This document shows, piece after piece, positions 1 through 4,597 of a DNA stretch of 6,964 nt. Location of the stretch: contig JBILVS010000138.1 in the NCBI GenBank assembly GCA_044370335.1, positions 1-6,964 of the forward strand, written 5' to 3'. Under the pieces are notes generated by a model that saw only the letters and a list, made by a program, of their open reading frames with translations, had not been told where the DNA came from and ran no database searches. Each line of letters opens with the position of its first letter. Within the stretch, counting starts at the first letter, position 1. The position numbers and the translations under genes were made by a program. This stretch comes from REEB509 sp044370335 (GTDB lineage Bacteria; Pseudomonadota; Alphaproteobacteria; Caulobacterales; Aquidulcibacteraceae).

Positions 1-475
1 CCGGTCAGGTCCAGAAGCATAAAGAGCTCGCGTGCGGCAATGATTTCGTTAACGCCGCTGGCCACCGCCGCCTGGCCCAGCACCAGGCGTCGGTCCGAAG
101 CAAAGGCGCTGACCACATGCAAAGCCGAGCCGCCTTCTGACTTGTCGAAAGAACGCCGCAGGGTCTTGCCATCGATGGCCAGCACGCCACCGCCCCTTGC
201 CCCAAGCTGGTCGAGAAACGCTGAGAAGGCTGAATTGAACCGTGCGGGCTCGATCAGCCGGAAAAGTCGGGAGAACGTATCGTGACTGGGCAGTCCCTTG
301 CTCAAGGGTCAAACACGACCTGCATAAAGCCTTTCGATCGACAGCAAAGTCCGCGAAGTCAACGCCGGTCTTCGCTCCTTCATACCGAGGCCGTCGGCGC
401 AATCGTTAAAACTTCAAGAAATTCATCACGCCAGGCGTGGCCGGTCCGCGGATCGGACACATCGACAAAGCACAT
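1..475 (-). pseudogene. ISAs1-family transposase, frameshifted and cut by the window edge
   Basis: Transposases of this family are DDE enzymes that move their own IS. The translation must be pieced together from three frames. From ATG at 473-475 comes MCFVDVSDPRTGHAWRDEFL and on to ..TASV at 383. One surplus base (about 380-385) shifts the frame to a stretch containing GAKTGVDFADFAVDRKAL and ending LTLEQG at 295. One surplus base (about 294-297) shifts it again to LPSHDTFSRLFRLIEP, followed by GVLAIDGKTLRRSF, SALHVVSAFASDRRLVLGQ, VNEIIAARELFMLLDL to the edge. The PSHDTF, AIDGKTLR (first catalytic Asp) and LHLVSAFA-like motifs are diagnostic of the family. The second Asp and the Glu are not in the window. 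Without repair, translation stops after 31 residues. An upstream CTG at 491-493 with GGGAGG at 498-503 could be the old start, giving LISVF before the ATG. Sequencing error could explain the shifts, but the neighbouring genes are clean. Confidence 0.87.
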
Positions 476-556
476 GGTGAATACCGAGATCAGAGCGCCT
501 CCCAGAAGAGCCGCTCGCCGATGGAATCCCCGTCTTGCCCCGGCGCTACCTCAATT

Positions 557-576
557 TCTCAAATGCGATTCCCCTG
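557..576 (-). repeat. putative terminal inverted repeat of the ISAs1-family element
   Basis: On the - strand the sequence begins CAGGGGAATCGCATTTGAGA at 576. CAGGG is the known terminal pentamer of ISAs1-family ends. It lies about 100 bases before the transposase start, and the frame of the neighbouring membrane gene is disrupted exactly here. The matching end is outside the window, so the repeat length is not proven. Confidence 0.6.
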
Positions 577-812
577 AAGGGTCTGCTCTGGCCCATTGGC
601 GCATTTCCCTTGCCGCGTATTGGAACGAAAATCGCTGCGATTTGAGTGATAAGCCACGCGATAGAAATGGCTTCGTCAACGCGAAGCGGAGCCAACCTAT
701 CAAGTCCCGCAAGAGCCCTTATCGCGAGAAACAGGCCGACGCCTGCACCGAAGGCCGCCATCAGGCTGAGGCGCAAGACAAAGTCACGGACCGTATCGAT
801 ACAACTTTGAAT
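576..812 (-). pseudogene. small membrane protein gene truncated by the IS, apparent ATT start
   Basis: I do not recognise the family. Read from ATT at 810-812, 79 native codons run to Phe at 576-578. The frame then enters the IS, adds about nine foreign residues and ends at TAG 546-548. Two hydrophobic helices are visible: about residues 17-37 (MAAFGAGVGLFLAIRALAGL) and about 48-68 (ISIAWLITQIAAIFVPIRG). They are separated by a charged loop (DRLAPLRVDEA) and followed by a basic turn, RGKG, so it looks like an inner-membrane protein of two or more helices. The start was chosen because AGAGGAGG at 820-827 is 7 bases upstream of the ATT and an in-frame TAA lies further upstream. In-frame alternatives are TTG at 774-776 and ATG at 759-761, neither with a visible ribosome binding site. 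The ATT may be a decayed ATG. The gene diverges from fabD. Function is unknown, and the missing 3' part may lie beyond the IS. Confidence 0.55.
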
Positions 813-819
813 GGCTGGG

Positions 820-827
820 CCTCCTCT
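820..827 (-). promoter_or_regulatory. strong ribosome binding site before an ATT codon
   Basis: AGAGGAGG on the - strand is nearly a full anti-16S match and stands 7 bases from ATT at 810-812, the ideal spacing. No ATG, GTG or TTG at that spacing opens a usable frame: the nearby TTG frame closes after five codons. This fixes the true start of the truncated membrane gene and implies either a rare ATT initiator or a mutated ATG. Confidence 0.5.
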
Positions 828-913
828 GTATGCCGGGCCTTAGTTACACGGTTTAAGAGGGGCTTTGGAATGCTCGGCCTCAAACGCCGGCCTTGGTGGG
901 CGCTGTGCCTGGA

Positions 914-942
914 TTGACCCTCTGCAACCTCGCGGCTAAGCC
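914..942 (+). promoter_or_regulatory. candidate fabD promoter giving a leaderless or near-leaderless transcript
   Basis: TTGACCC at 914-920 and GCTAAGCC at 935-942 are 14 bases apart. This agrees in part with the Caulobacter housekeeping pattern (TTGACGS, 10-14 bases, GCTANAWC). A start about seven bases after the -10 element falls at about 949, the A of the fabD ATG. No Shine-Dalgarno sequence is visible between 921 and 948, which fits leaderless translation. The -10 match is only partial, so this is a candidate. Confidence 0.35.
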
Positions 943-948
943 GGCCTC

Positions 949-1896
949 ATGACCATCGCATTCCTCTTCCCCGGCCAAGGGGCGCAGGCCCCCGGCATGG
1001 GTAAATCCCTTTTTGACGCCTTCGGCGCCGCCCGAGAAGTCTTCCAGGAGGTGGACGACGCCCTGGGCGAGCGCCTGTCGCGGCTGATCTTTGAAGGCCC
1101 CGAGGACCAACTCACCCTCACCGCCAACACCCAGCCCGCGCTGTTCGCGGTGAGCCTCGCGGTGATGCGGACGCTTGACAAAGAGTTCCACGTCCCCGTC
1201 ACGAAGGCGGGGTGTGTGGCCGGGCACTCTCTGGGCGAATACAGCGCCTTGGCGGCGGCAGGGGCTTTGACTGTGGCGGACGCGGCGCGCCTGCTCCGCA
1301 TCCGCGGGCAGGCCATGCAGGCCGCGGTCCCGGTGGGACAGGGAGCCATGGCGGCTCTGATCGGGAAGGTCGATTTGGCGCTGGCCGAAGAGATCGTCGC
1401 TGAAGCCCAAGGCGCAGGCGTGGTCGTCGTCGCCAATGACAACAATGTCGGCAATGTCGTGATTTCCGGCAGTAAAGAAGGCGTGGACGCGGCGATTGCG
1501 GTCGCCAAGGCCAAATCGGCGCGGGCGGCGCCGCTGAACGTGTCCGCTCCGTTTCATTCGCCGCTGATGGCGCCCGCGGCGGAGGCCATGCGTGAGGCGT
1601 TGGCGGAAACCACGATCGCTCCGCTCGCCGTGCCGCTCGTGGCGAATGTGCTCGCCGGCCCGGTGCAGGAACCGGCCCGGATCAGGGACCTTCTGGTCGC
1701 ACAAGTGACGGGCCGAGTTCGCTGGCGGGAAAGCGTCGCGTGGATGGCTGCGGAGGCCGGAGGCGCGGTGACCCGGTTTGTCGAGGCCGGCGCGGGCAAA
1801 CAGCTCTCTGGCATGGTCAGGCGCACGGCGCCCGAAGCCGAGACGGTCGCGCTGAATGGCCCTGATGATCTTGAGGTTTTTGCAAAGTCGCTCTGA
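949..1896 (+). CDS. fabD: malonyl-CoA:ACP transacylase FabD
   Basis: FabD moves malonyl from CoA to the phosphopantetheine arm of acyl carrier protein, supplying the extender unit for cytosolic type II fatty acid synthesis. The 315-residue product is the usual length. It opens with the family motif FLFPGQGAQ (residues 5-13, with the oxyanion-hole Gln at 10). It carries the nucleophile in GHSLGEYSA (Ser94), the malonyl-carboxylate-binding Arg in RIRGQAMQ (Arg119) and the catalytic His in VSAPFHSPLM (His203). Near the C-terminus are the typical QVTGRVRWRESV and FVEAGAGKQLSGM segments. The ATG at 949 puts the protein exactly at the family's start. No ribosome binding site precedes it. It heads the fab block, but fabG is 466 bases away instead of adjacent, so the two may be separate transcripts. 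The gene is intact, with all key residues present. Confidence 0.97.
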   Translation: MTIAFLFPGQGAQAPGMGKSLFDAFGAAREVFQEVDDALGERLSRLIFEGPEDQLTLTANTQPALFAVSLAVMRTLDKEFHVPVTKAGCVAGHSLGEYSALAAAGALTVADAARLLRIRGQAMQAAVPVGQGAMAALIGKVDLALAEEIVAEAQGAGVVVVANDNNVGNVVISGSKEGVDAAIAVAKAKSARAAPLNVSAPFHSPLMAPAAEAMREALAETTIAPLAVPLVANVLAGPVQEPARIRDLLVAQVTGRVRWRESVAWMAAEAGGAVTRFVEAGAGKQLSGMVRRTAPEAETVALNGPDDLEVFAKSL

Positions 1897-1929
1897 CCCC
1901 TGATTCGTCAGACTTTCGGGGAGGCGAAG

Positions 1930-2250
1930 ATGCGTTTTAGAGCGCTTGTTGACGGCCTGTTTGCTGTGGCTCTTGCGGGATGCGCCAGTCTGGTTGCGGG
2001 CGGGCCCTTGATCCGTCCCGACGAGCCGACGGGCGCAATTCGGTTTGTGAATGCTTCGTAAGCGCCAGTGACCATCATTTTTTACTCTCCGTGCTCAGCG
2101 AGCGCCTGCGGTTTGAATTGGTTGCCGGGGGGGCGTCGTTGTGCCGCCTGGACGAACTACACCTTCACGGTTTGCCCTTGGTGTTGGGCCCTCTCCGCAG
2201 GATATGGGACCGGCAAATCCAGCTGGGACGAAGCTAAGGGACAGATCTAA
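1930..2250 (+). pseudogene. small secreted lipoprotein gene interrupted by one in-frame TAA
   Basis: A very good ribosome binding site, GGGGAGG at 1918-1924, stands 5 bases before ATG 1930. The product begins MRFRALVDGLFAVALAGCAS, a lipoprotein signal with lipobox LAGC and acylated Cys18. The frame meets TAA at 2059-2061 (codon 44), then continues open to TAA at 2248-2250, 106 codons in all. The text reads through naturally: GAIRFVNAS, stop, APVTIIFYSPCSASACGLNW, then a second half rich in Cys and Trp (TFTVCPWCWALSAGYGTGKS). The IRFVN... opening and the late CW..SAGYGTG segment resemble small alphaproteobacterial secreted proteins of unknown function, from memory only. GAA, CAA or AAA to TAA is the simplest cause. 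A 43-residue lipopeptide may still be made. An internal GTG at 2068 has no ribosome binding site and lacks the signal. The gene sits between fabD and fabG, where no gene is usual. Confidence 0.6.
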
Positions 2251-2294
2251 GTCGCTCCCGGACGAACCTCTGAATGGGGTGTCCGTTAGGGTCA

Positions 2295-2331
2295 GCCTCT
2301 TGACGGAGGCGCTTCGAGAGGCTCATGCCTC
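2295..2331 (+). repeat. four complementary 5-base blocks forming alternative hairpins in the fabG leader
   Basis: GCCTC (2295-2299), GAGGC (2306-2310), GAGGC (2318-2322) and GCCTC (2327-2331) alternate. Neighbours can pair as two small hairpins with loops of 6 and 4 bases. Alternatively the second and fourth blocks pair as CGGAGGC (2304-2310) with GCCTCCG (2327-2333) across 16 bases. The set lies 32-68 bases before the fabG ATG and overlaps a TTGACGG box. It could be an operator or a folding leader. No role is shown. Confidence 0.4.
2300..2328 (+). promoter_or_regulatory. candidate fabG promoter
   Basis: TTGACGG at 2300-2306 matches the alphaproteobacterial -35 pattern exactly. GCTCATGC at 2321-2328, 14 bases later, is a weak -10 (only GCT and the last C fit). 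Transcription would start near 2335, giving a leader of about 28 bases. The block is embedded in the complementary blocks described separately. A promoter here would make sense because fabD is far upstream. Confidence 0.3.
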
Positions 2332-2362
2332 CGGTCCATTCTTGACCAAGGACCAAGCCCCC

Positions 2363-3103
2363 ATGTTTGATCTCTCCGGCAAAACCGCCCTCGTCACCGG
2401 CGCTTCGGGCGGTATCGGCGCTGCGATCGCTGTGGCGCTCGCCAAACAGGGGGCGAAGGTCGCCCTGTCTGGCACGCGGGTGGAGGCTTTGGAGGCGACG
2501 CGGGATCTGACGGGACAAGATTGCCCGATCCTGCCGTGCCGGCTTGACGACGCGGCGGCCGTCGACGCCTTGGTCGGTCAGGCGGAAGCCGCCCTCGGCG
2601 GGCGTTGCGACATCCTGGTCTCCAACGCCGGGGTGACCAAGGACGGGCTGTTGCTGCGGATGAAGGACGAGGATTGGGAAAGCGTCCTGAAAATCAATCT
2701 TGAAGCGTATTTCCGTCTCGCCCGCGCCGCGCTGCGCAACCAGATGAAGAACCGGTGGGGCCGCATCATCGGGATCACCTCGGTTGTGGGGGTCACAGGC
2801 AATCCGGGCCAGGCCAACTATGCGGCCTCGAAAGCGGGGATGATCGGGTTTTCGAAGGCTTTGGCTCAGGAAGTGGCGAGCCGGAACGTGACCGTGAACT
2901 GCATCGCCCCGGGCTTTATCGCTTCGGCTATGACCGACGTGCTGCCGGAGGCGCAGAAGACCGCGCTTCTTGGGCGAATTCCGGCGGGGCGTCTGGGATC
3001 GCCGGAGGACATCGCGGCAGCGGCGGTCTATCTGGCGAGCGACGCTGGCGGCTATGTCACCGGACAGACGCTGCATGTGAACGGCGGGATGGCGATGATC
3101 TGA
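2363..3103 (+). CDS. fabG: 3-oxoacyl-ACP reductase FabG
   Basis: FabG carries out the first reduction of each elongation cycle, turning 3-oxoacyl-ACP into (3R)-hydroxyacyl-ACP with NADPH. It is a classical short-chain dehydrogenase. The 246-residue product has the cofactor loop TGASGGIG (12-19), the NAG motif (88-90), Asn112 in KINLEAYF, and the catalytic triad Ser140 (ITSVVG), Tyr153 and Lys157 (YAASK). It ends with the family C-terminus YVTGQTLHVNGGMAMI. Length is within two residues of the E. coli enzyme. The ATG at 2363 is chosen because MFDLSGKTALVTGA is the family start. The frame happens to stay open upstream to 2141, but that translation is not FabG-like and overlaps the lipoprotein remnant. 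A moderate AAGGA at 2348-2352 precedes it, across the join of a tandem GACCAAG repeat (2344-2357). The next gene follows after 16 bases, so they are probably co-transcribed. Confidence 0.96.
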   Translation: MFDLSGKTALVTGASGGIGAAIAVALAKQGAKVALSGTRVEALEATRDLTGQDCPILPCRLDDAAAVDALVGQAEAALGGRCDILVSNAGVTKDGLLLRMKDEDWESVLKINLEAYFRLARAALRNQMKNRWGRIIGITSVVGVTGNPGQANYAASKAGMIGFSKALAQEVASRNVTVNCIAPGFIASAMTDVLPEAQKTALLGRIPAGRLGSPEDIAAAAVYLASDAGGYVTGQTLHVNGGMAMI

Positions 3104-3119
3104 TCCGGGAGGCGGCGCG

Positions 3120-4184
3120 ATGACAGGACTGACCCGCCGCGCCGTGAGCCAAGGCTTGGCCGCGCTTGCGGTCCCCGGCGTCGCCGCGGCGCAGGAAGCC
3201 GGCCGCTGTCTGAGGATCGCTTTCGGCTCCTGTGCGAAAGAAACCAAGGATCAGCCGATCTGGGACGCGATCCTGGGGCTGCAGCCAGACCTGTTCGTCA
3301 TGCTCGGCGACGGCGTCTATGCTGACACCACCAATCCCGGGCGGATGCGGCGCGCCTATGCACGGCTTGCGGAGAAACACGGTTTCCAGCGGCTCCGGGA
3401 GCAAGTCCCGGTGTTTGCGATCTGGGACGACCACGACTACGGCGCCAATGATGCGGGCGCGGACTATCCGATGAAGGATGAGTCGCGTCGGCAGTTCTGC
3501 GATTTTTGGGGCGAGCCGGCCGACAGCCTCCGCCGCACCCAGGAGGGCGGGATCTTTGCCACCCGGATGCTGGGGCCGCCGGGACGGCGGGTGCAGTTGA
3601 TTGCGCCTGATCTGCGCTGGAATCGCGATCCGGAGACCTCCAGCGGAGGCTGGTGGCGCATGGCGCGGCAGTACGTGGCGGGCCAGGTCTTTCGGGGGCG
3701 CGCCATCGCAGGCCCGTACCAGACGGTTGACGACGCCAGCGCGACCAAAATGCTGGGCGCCGCCCAGTGGGCATGGCTGGAGGCGCAGTTTCAAGAGCGG
3801 GCGGACCTGCGGATCGTCTGCTCAAGCCTTCAAGTTCTGTCACAAGGGACAGGCTGGGAAGCCTGGGAACAGTTTCCCGCCGAACGCGCCCGGCTGCTGA
3901 GCCTGATCGGGCGCGCTGAGAATGTCATCCTGATGAGCGGTGATGTTCATTATGGCGAATTTTCGGCCCTGCCGCGGCCGGGCGCTGCACCCTTGTGGGA
4001 GGCGACGTCTTCAGGGTTGACGGAGGTTTGGGCCAGTTTGCCGCCGAATGCACGGCGGACCGGCGCCTATCGGGGGCGCAACTTTGGGATTTTGACGATC
4101 GACTGGGAGGCCCGCCAAGTCCGGATGGAAATCCTTGATGAACAAGGCGAAACCCAGTTGGCGCAAGCCGTATCTTTCGGTTAA
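3120..4184 (+). CDS. Tat-exported PhoD-like phosphatase / phosphodiesterase
   Basis: The 354-residue product belongs to the PhoD-like metallophosphatase group, known for exported, metal-dependent phosphomonoesterases and phosphodiesterases. Visible motifs are FGSCAKE (35-41), GDGVYAD (63-69), WDDHDYGAND (102-111), LGAAQWAWLEAQF (212-224), SSLQVLS (235-241) and MSGDVHYGEFS (272-282). The Asp and His residues in GD, WDDHD and SGDVH are the usual metal ligands. The N-terminus has twin arginines (TRRAVS, 5-10), a weakly hydrophobic segment and a VAAA-Q cleavage site near residue 24, which indicates Tat export to the periplasm. It is shorter than Bacillus PhoD and lacks its long N-terminal domain. 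The usual LLDTR-like segment reads APDLRWNR (162-169), a small deviation. GGGAGG at 3107-3112, 7 bases before the ATG, and the 16-base gap after fabG imply the same transcript. Its substrate is unknown. Placement between fabG and acpP is unusual. Confidence 0.85.
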   Translation: MTGLTRRAVSQGLAALAVPGVAAAQEAGRCLRIAFGSCAKETKDQPIWDAILGLQPDLFVMLGDGVYADTTNPGRMRRAYARLAEKHGFQRLREQVPVFAIWDDHDYGANDAGADYPMKDESRRQFCDFWGEPADSLRRTQEGGIFATRMLGPPGRRVQLIAPDLRWNRDPETSSGGWWRMARQYVAGQVFRGRAIAGPYQTVDDASATKMLGAAQWAWLEAQFQERADLRIVCSSLQVLSQGTGWEAWEQFPAERARLLSLIGRAENVILMSGDVHYGEFSALPRPGAAPLWEATSSGLTEVWASLPPNARRTGAYRGRNFGILTIDWEARQVRMEILDEQGETQLAQAVSFG

Positions 4185-4225
4185 TCGAGGCCGCAGGGCG
4201 CCCTATGGTCACGGGCGGCCGGATA

Positions 4226-4300
4226 TGTTACGGGCGCAGCGATTGCTCAGTTCGCGCTTTGCCTTTCGGTTCGAAGCGTGCTTTGTCAGAATCCGTAACA
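4226..4300 (+). repeat. 8-base inverted repeat bracketing the acpP promoter region
   Basis: TGTTACGG at 4226-4233 and its exact complement CCGTAACA at 4293-4300 flank 59 bases that contain the candidate acpP promoter. The right arm would lie at the transcription start. This spacing suits a pair of regulator half-sites or a looping operator better than a hairpin. No known regulator site is recognised. Confidence 0.35.
4259..4287 (+). promoter_or_regulatory. candidate acpP promoter
   Basis: TTGCCTT (4259-4265) and GCTTTGTC (4280-4287) are 14 bases apart and resemble the Caulobacter-type housekeeping promoter. Five of seven informative -10 positions agree; the -35 keeps only TTG-C. Transcription would start near 4294, leaving a leader of about 27 bases that includes the strong AAGGCGAGG ribosome binding site (4307-4315). 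A separate promoter would be expected for the very abundant acyl carrier protein. Confidence 0.4.
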
Positions 4301-4320
4301 AACCATAAGGCGAGGCGTTC

Positions 4321-4569
4321 ATGTCTGACGTGTTTGACCGTGTGAAATCTATCGTGATCAAGCACTTGGCTCACCTGGAAGAAACGCCGGAAAAGGTGAC
4401 CGAGAAGGCCAGCTTCATCGACGATCTGGGCGCTGACAGCTTGGACAACGTTGAGCTCGTGATGGCCTTCGAAGAAGAGTTCAATATCGAGATCCCGGAC
4501 GACGCGGCGGAGCACATCCAAACGGTGGGCGACGCTGTGAAATTCATCCAGGAGAAGCTGGGCAAGTAA
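4321..4569 (+). CDS. acpP: acyl carrier protein AcpP
   Basis: AcpP carries the growing acyl chain as a thioester on 4'-phosphopantetheine and is the shared substrate of FabD, FabF and FabG. The 82-residue acidic product has the four-helix ACP layout. The phosphopantetheine attachment site is Ser40 in GADSLDNVELVMAFEEEF, followed by the conserved helix II/III segment FNIEIPDDAAEHIQTVGDAV. The Asn in DSLDN is a minor change from the usual Thr or Ser. AAGGCGAGG at 4307-4315, 5 bases before the ATG, is among the best ribosome binding sites in the window, in keeping with high expression. The 136-base gap after the PhoD-like gene holds its own promoter candidate. fabF begins 28 bases after the stop. 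Confidence 0.98.
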   Translation: MSDVFDRVKSIVIKHLAHLEETPEKVTEKASFIDDLGADSLDNVELVMAFEEEFNIEIPDDAAEHIQTVGDAVKFIQEKLGK

Positions 4570-4597
4570 GCCCAGCACCGCTCTGTCGGCGCGCGCC

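Larger units (their letters stand above)
1..576 (-). mobile_element. ISAs1-family insertion sequence, 5' part, running off the left edge
   Basis: The stretch has the expected layout of an ISAs1-family element read on the - strand: a terminal sequence starting CAGGGG at 576, a short untranslated leader, then a transposase coding region that continues past base 1. The family is established by the transposase (see that entry). Family members are known to be roughly 1.2-1.5 kb with ends starting CAGGG and target duplications of about 8-10 bp, so less than half of the element is visible. The other end and the second target-site copy lie outside the window. The candidate duplication copy next to this end would be within about 577-586. 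The element is probably dead, since its transposase frame is broken twice. The exact terminus is inferred from one end only. Confidence 0.8.

Noticed and set aside
49..402. A 117-codon - strand open frame as a separate gene.
   Set aside because: Only its first part (to about 295) is transposase sequence; the rest is an out-of-frame reading of the same transposase. It is explained by the frameshifts.
282..917. A 211-codon open frame on the + strand across the IS end and the fabD upstream region.
   Set aside because: Its composition is not protein-like (Arg, Ser and Gln rich), it has no ribosome binding site, and it runs antisense to the recognisable transposase and membrane gene.
1892..1913. 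Small inverted repeat TCTGA/TCAGA across the fabD stop as a terminator.
   Set aside because: The stem is only five bases, no T-run follows, and the lipoprotein ribosome binding site starts at 1918.
2059..2061. The in-frame TAA of the lipoprotein gene as programmed recoding.
   Set aside because: TAA is not used for selenocysteine or pyrrolysine and no readthrough signal is visible; a nonsense mutation or sequence error is simpler.
2141..2362. N-terminal extension of FabG by 74 residues.
   Set aside because: The extra residues bear no resemblance to the family, lie over the lipoprotein remnant, and FabG starts normally at 2363.
4189..4220. Possible terminator after the PhoD-like gene: GGCCGC (4189-4194) can pair with GCGGCC (4215-4220), with GGGCGCCC inside the loop.
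   Set aside because: The loop is long and no T-run follows, so it does not meet the form of an intrinsic terminator.
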